This document shows, one piece after another, positions 60,956 through 64,000 of a stretch of DNA of 64,000 bases. The stretch is from Runella sp. CRIBMP (GTDB lineage Bacteria; Bacteroidota; Bacteroidia; Cytophagales; Spirosomataceae), in assembly GCF_009905605.1 (NCBI RefSeq), contig NZ_JAAAKZ010000003.1, forward strand, positions 248,001 to 312,000, given 5' to 3'. The position numbers and the translations under genes were made by a program. Every line of letters starts with the position of its first letter. The first letter of the stretch is position 1. The notes beneath the pieces are model-generated. The model was not told the origin of the DNA, searched no databases, and worked only from the letters and a program-made list of their open reading frames with translations.

Positions 60956-63523
60956 ATGAAAAAAATTTATTTTCTTCTCGCTATTACACTTCTTGCCTCT
61001 GCCCTCCTGACGCCCGCAATGGCGCAGTTTCCAATGGGGGGAGCCGCTCCGACCAAAGCTCTACCTGGAACGGCGGGTGACCAAACGCCGAAAGGTAGCT
61101 CTAAAATCACGGGTTTTGTGGTGGATTCATCGGTTACTAAAGCCGTCGAATTTGCCAATATTGCGCTCTACAACAAAAGTACTGGCAAAGCAGTAGATGG
61201 GACTGTTGCTGACGAAAAAGGGAGATTTGTTTTGAACAAAATCGTGGAAGGAGAGTATCGTTTGCTCATTTCTTTTCTGGGGTTTAAGAACAAAACGATT
61301 GAAAACATAACGCTCGCCAAAGGCCAAGAACTAGATCTTGGGGTGATAAAACTTGGGGCTAATGTGCAGACTCTCAGTGAAGTAGTCGTAACTGGGCAAG
61401 CCGCTTTGATTGAAGAAAAAGTGGACCGTTTGGTGTACAATGCCGACAAAGACATCTCCGCCAAAGGGGGAGACGCGGCCGATGTATTGCGCAAAGTGCC
61501 CTTGCTCACGGTAGATTTAGACGGTAACGTATCGCTGCGGGGTAGTCAAAATATTAGGGTGTTGATTAACAATAAACCTAGTACCATTATAGCCAGCAGT
61601 GTATCCGACGCGTTGAAACAAATTCCCGCCGACCAAATCAAAACCGTGGAAGTGATTACCAGCCCGTCGGCAAAATACGATGCTGAAGGCTCGGCAGGGA
61701 TTATCAACATCATTACCAAGAAAAACAGCCTTCAGGGTATGAACCTGAACATAGATGGTGGCGTGGGCAACCGTGGCTCTTCGTTGGCGCTCAACGGAAG
61801 TTACCGAAAGGGGAAAGCAGGATTTACACTCGGTGGATTTGGCCGCGCCAACTATAACATAATTACCAAAACGAGTTTGGAACAAACGGGCATCGTCAAT
61901 GGTATCACCACGCTGACCCGACAAACGGGCGATGGCAGTAGCAATATGTTGTTTGGGCAATACAACCTTGGTTTTGACTACGACTTGGCCAAAAACCAAA
62001 GCATTACGGCTGGGGTACGTTATGGGGTTCGAAACATGGTGAACCAACAAGATTTGGTAACAAGACTATTTACCAATGGGGTGGCGGGGTTGGCCTCAAG
62101 CCGCAATGTAGATGCTAAAAACCTGTCAGGAACGATTGATATCAACGTGGATTACCTCCATACTTACAAAAAACCTCAGCAAGAATGGAGCATTTCGACG
62201 CTCTACAGCCGCAATGGCTTGACCAATGATTTTGACGCCAATTTATTGAATAGCGAAGGCAGTTTGACAAGCCGGCAACGGAACCTTAACGCTAACGTAA
62301 ATCAGGAATTTACGTTGCAAACGGATTATCAAACACCGATAAAGAAAAACCAGTTGCTGGAGTTTGGCGCGAAAGGGATTTTTCGGGAAGTGACCAGCGA
62401 TTACCGCTATTTATTGGCGGGCCCAACGGGTGAATTTACCAAAGAAATCAATCAACCCTCTGGCGAGCTGATTTATCACCAAAACATAGCGGCGGGCTAC
62501 ACATCTTACACCTACACCACTAAAAAACGCTACACCTTCAAAGGAGGATTGCGCTACGAGCACACATTTATCGACGCCAGCACCCGCGAAGGTGGTCCTA
62601 TCGGAATCGGTGATTATGGCGTCTTGGTGCCGAGCGTCAATGCTTCTAAAACCATTAAAGGTACGACCTTAAAATTGGGCTACAACCGACGGATTCAGCG
62701 CCCGGGATTGCAGCAGTTGAACCCTAACTTCAACGCCGCCAACCCCCAAAATATCACGATTGGTAACCCAAGTTTGCGGCCTGAATTGACCAATAATTTT
62801 GAATTAGGATTGAGCAAAACCATCAAAAAAGTATTTGTAAATGCTACCTTTTTCGGGCGCGTGACCAATAACGCCATTTCGCAGGTACGACGCCCTTCCG
62901 ATACCCTTGCAGGTGCGATTGTGACTACGTTTGAAAACATTGGCCGTCAACACGCTTACGGGACCAACATTTTTGCCAACATTGCCGTTACCTCCAAAAT
63001 CAATGTGGGCATTTTCTCCAATGTATTCTACACTACCCTGAGCGGACAAGCAATGGGAGAAAACGGGGTCTCGCAAAATCTAACCAACGATGGTTTTAAC
63101 GTAAGTGGTGGGATGTTTTCGCAGGCGCAATTTAAGAATGGTTGGGGGGCACAGGCATTTGGGTTTTTGCAAGGTTCGCAGGTGCAGTTGCAAGGAATGC
63201 AGGGAGGATTCGGTTTTTATACCGTAGGAATCAAGAAAGAGTTTAAAAACAAAAAAGGTAGCATCGGATTGGCGGGAGAAAACTTCCTGAGCCGTCGTTT
63301 TAACATCCATACCGAGCTCAATTCTGCTCAATTCAATCAGGTAAGTGATGTGTACCTTTACAACCGAGGGGTACGTATGACATTCACCTACAAAATTGGA
63401 AAAATGACCATGGAGGCTCCCAAAAAGAAAGCCCGCTCGGTCAACAATGACGATGTAAAGACGGAAGGAAACGGCCAAGCGGCGCCTGGCTCAGCTCCCG
63501 CAGGCGGTGCCTCAAGACCTTAG
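60956..63523 (+). CDS. TonB-dependent receptor-like outer-membrane beta-barrel protein
   Basis: An 855-residue outer-membrane protein. The signal peptide ends at AMAQ (23-24). A low-complexity spacer precedes a CarboxypepD_reg-like domain (ITGFVVDSSVTKAVEFANIA, GEYRLLISFLGFK) at about 50-130. The plug follows at about 145-260 (LSEVVVTGQAALIEEKVDR, LRKVPLLTVDLDGNVSLRGS, YDAEGSAGIINIITKKN, in parts). The rest is a barrel of the OMP_b-brl_3 type ending MRMTFTYKIGKMTM. A further 40 residues rich in Lys, Ala, Gly and Pro extend beyond the last strand. No SusD partner is adjacent, so this is not a Sus-type glycan system. Cargo unknown. It precedes a LolA-like gene by 57 bp, probably in one transcript. 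Confidence 0.92.
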   Translation: MKKIYFLLAITLLASALLTPAMAQFPMGGAAPTKALPGTAGDQTPKGSSKITGFVVDSSVTKAVEFANIALYNKSTGKAVDGTVADEKGRFVLNKIVEGEYRLLISFLGFKNKTIENITLAKGQELDLGVIKLGANVQTLSEVVVTGQAALIEEKVDRLVYNADKDISAKGGDAADVLRKVPLLTVDLDGNVSLRGSQNIRVLINNKPSTIIASSVSDALKQIPADQIKTVEVITSPSAKYDAEGSAGIINIITKKNSLQGMNLNIDGGVGNRGSSLALNGSYRKGKAGFTLGGFGRANYNIITKTSLEQTGIVNGITTLTRQTGDGSSNMLFGQYNLGFDYDLAKNQSITAGVRYGVRNMVNQQDLVTRLFTNGVAGLASSRNVDAKNLSGTIDINVDYLHTYKKPQQEWSISTLYSRNGLTNDFDANLLNSEGSLTSRQRNLNANVNQEFTLQTDYQTPIKKNQLLEFGAKGIFREVTSDYRYLLAGPTGEFTKEINQPSGELIYHQNIAAGYTSYTYTTKKRYTFKGGLRYEHTFIDASTREGGPIGIGDYGVLVPSVNASKTIKGTTLKLGYNRRIQRPGLQQLNPNFNAANPQNITIGNPSLRPELTNNFELGLSKTIKKVFVNATFFGRVTNNAISQVRRPSDTLAGAIVTTFENIGRQHAYGTNIFANIAVTSKINVGIFSNVFYTTLSGQAMGENGVSQNLTNDGFNVSGGMFSQAQFKNGWGAQAFGFLQGSQVQLQGMQGGFGFYTVGIKKEFKNKKGSIGLAGENFLSRRFNIHTELNSAQFNQVSDVYLYNRGVRMTFTYKIGKMTMEAPKKKARSVNNDDVKTEGNGQAAPGSAPAGGASRP

Positions 63524-63580
63524 TGGAGTATCTTTAACCTATTCATAATTAACGCATTATAACTTAAAAATCCTGACAAA

Positions 63581-64000
63581 ATGAAAACTAACAAACTCTT
63601 GGTTGCGACCTTGGCCGCCTTCGTTTCAATCAGTTCGTACGCCCAAACGGTGGATGAAATCGTGGATAAACATATTGCAGCAATGGGCGGCGCAGATAAA
63701 TTAAAAGGGGTAAGTACAATAGTGATTGAGCGCACACTCGCGGTTCAAAACATGGAAATCCCTAACAAAACGACGGTGGTGGTTGGCAAGGCCTTACGTA
63801 CAGAATCGTCGGTAATGGGTAATTCTATGGTGCAGGTGGTAGAGGGTGCTACGGGTTGGATGATACGCCCAGCCATGATGGGTGGAACGGGCGACCCAGA
63901 AGACATGCCTGCTGAAATGGTGAAGCAGCAAGCGGGCCAATTAGACCCATTTGGCGAGTTGTATAATTACAAAGAAAAAGGCAACAAAGTAGAGCTGGTA
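63581..64000 (+). CDS. LolA-like exported protein, cut by the window end
   Basis: The first 140 codons of an exported protein from the ATG at 63581. The signal peptide MKTNKLLVATLAAFVSISSYA is followed by QTVDEIVDKHIAAMGGADKL, a start common in Bacteroidota 'outer membrane lipoprotein-sorting protein' or DUF4292-like families, then strands such as TIVIERTLAVQNMEIPNKTT and VEGATGWMIRPAM. It lies 57 bp after the TonB-dependent protein gene and may work on the same cargo. The end lies outside the window. Confidence 0.8.
   Translation, partial: MKTNKLLVATLAAFVSISSYAQTVDEIVDKHIAAMGGADKLKGVSTIVIERTLAVQNMEIPNKTTVVVGKALRTESSVMGNSMVQVVEGATGWMIRPAMMGGTGDPEDMPAEMVKQQAGQLDPFGELYNYKEKGNKVELV

Noticed and set aside
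61517-62050. A 177-codon minus-strand open frame inside the TonB-dependent protein gene
   Set aside because: Antisense shadow of a well-supported coding sequence.

Overview
The window looks like chromosomal DNA of a Bacteroidota bacterium of the order Cytophagales, probably a relative of Runella, Dyadobacter or Spirosoma. The support is: promoters of the TTTG-N19/20-TAnnTTTG type, a TonB-dependent receptor with a CarboxypepD_reg-like domain, Reg_prop propeller proteins, a LytS/LytTR pair, many signal peptides and lipoboxes, and a large set of FtsX-like permeases. The genus is inference; no rRNA, tRNA, CRISPR array, transposase or phage gene was seen.

Layout. 1-13 kb is mostly housekeeping: an exported hypothetical protein (cut by the left edge), a TolB-propeller/amidohydrolase fusion, an SBF-type symporter, an acyl-CoA ligase, a glutamine-synthetase-family enzyme, an exported Mn-type superoxide dismutase, lspA with proline dehydrogenase, and a DAHP synthase/chorismate mutase fusion. 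12.9-17.6 kb is a probable minus-strand operon of three small exported proteins, two Reg_prop propeller proteins and a ToxR-like membrane-anchored winged-helix regulator.

17.7-55.2 kb is dominated by thirteen paralogous duplicated FtsX/MacB-type permeases of about 800 residues, all on the minus strand and without any ATPase gene. Ten form two runs of five (55.2-42.7 kb and 42.3-29.9 kb). The other three stand among a Kazal-type lipoprotein, a small lipoprotein, a tandem pair of about 100-residue proteins, a PA14-OmpA protein, a PQQ-like propeller protein and an ankyrin-like exported protein.

The main discovery candidate is a promoter architecture repeated at four places in front of permease transcription units: a -24/-12 (sigma-54-like) element TGGTAY-N7-GA, and upstream a pair of palindromes TGTCC-N6-GGACA about two helical turns apart. 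The distance from the -24 GG to the first palindrome is 63 bp at three sites and 65 bp at the fourth. This predicts a regulon controlled by an NtrC/NifA-type enhancer-binding protein encoded elsewhere, which would drive all but one of the permeases. Two families of short palindromic repeats (GTAGGGG...CCCCTAC and ACACGGAG...) sit in the permease gene junctions.

55.5-57.3 kb carries a LytS-type kinase and LytTR regulator divergent from the array. 57.6-64 kb holds a lipoprotein, an exported M3 peptidase, a TonB-dependent outer-membrane protein and a LolA-like exported protein cut by the right edge. All assignments come from reading motifs and translations; no database search was run.
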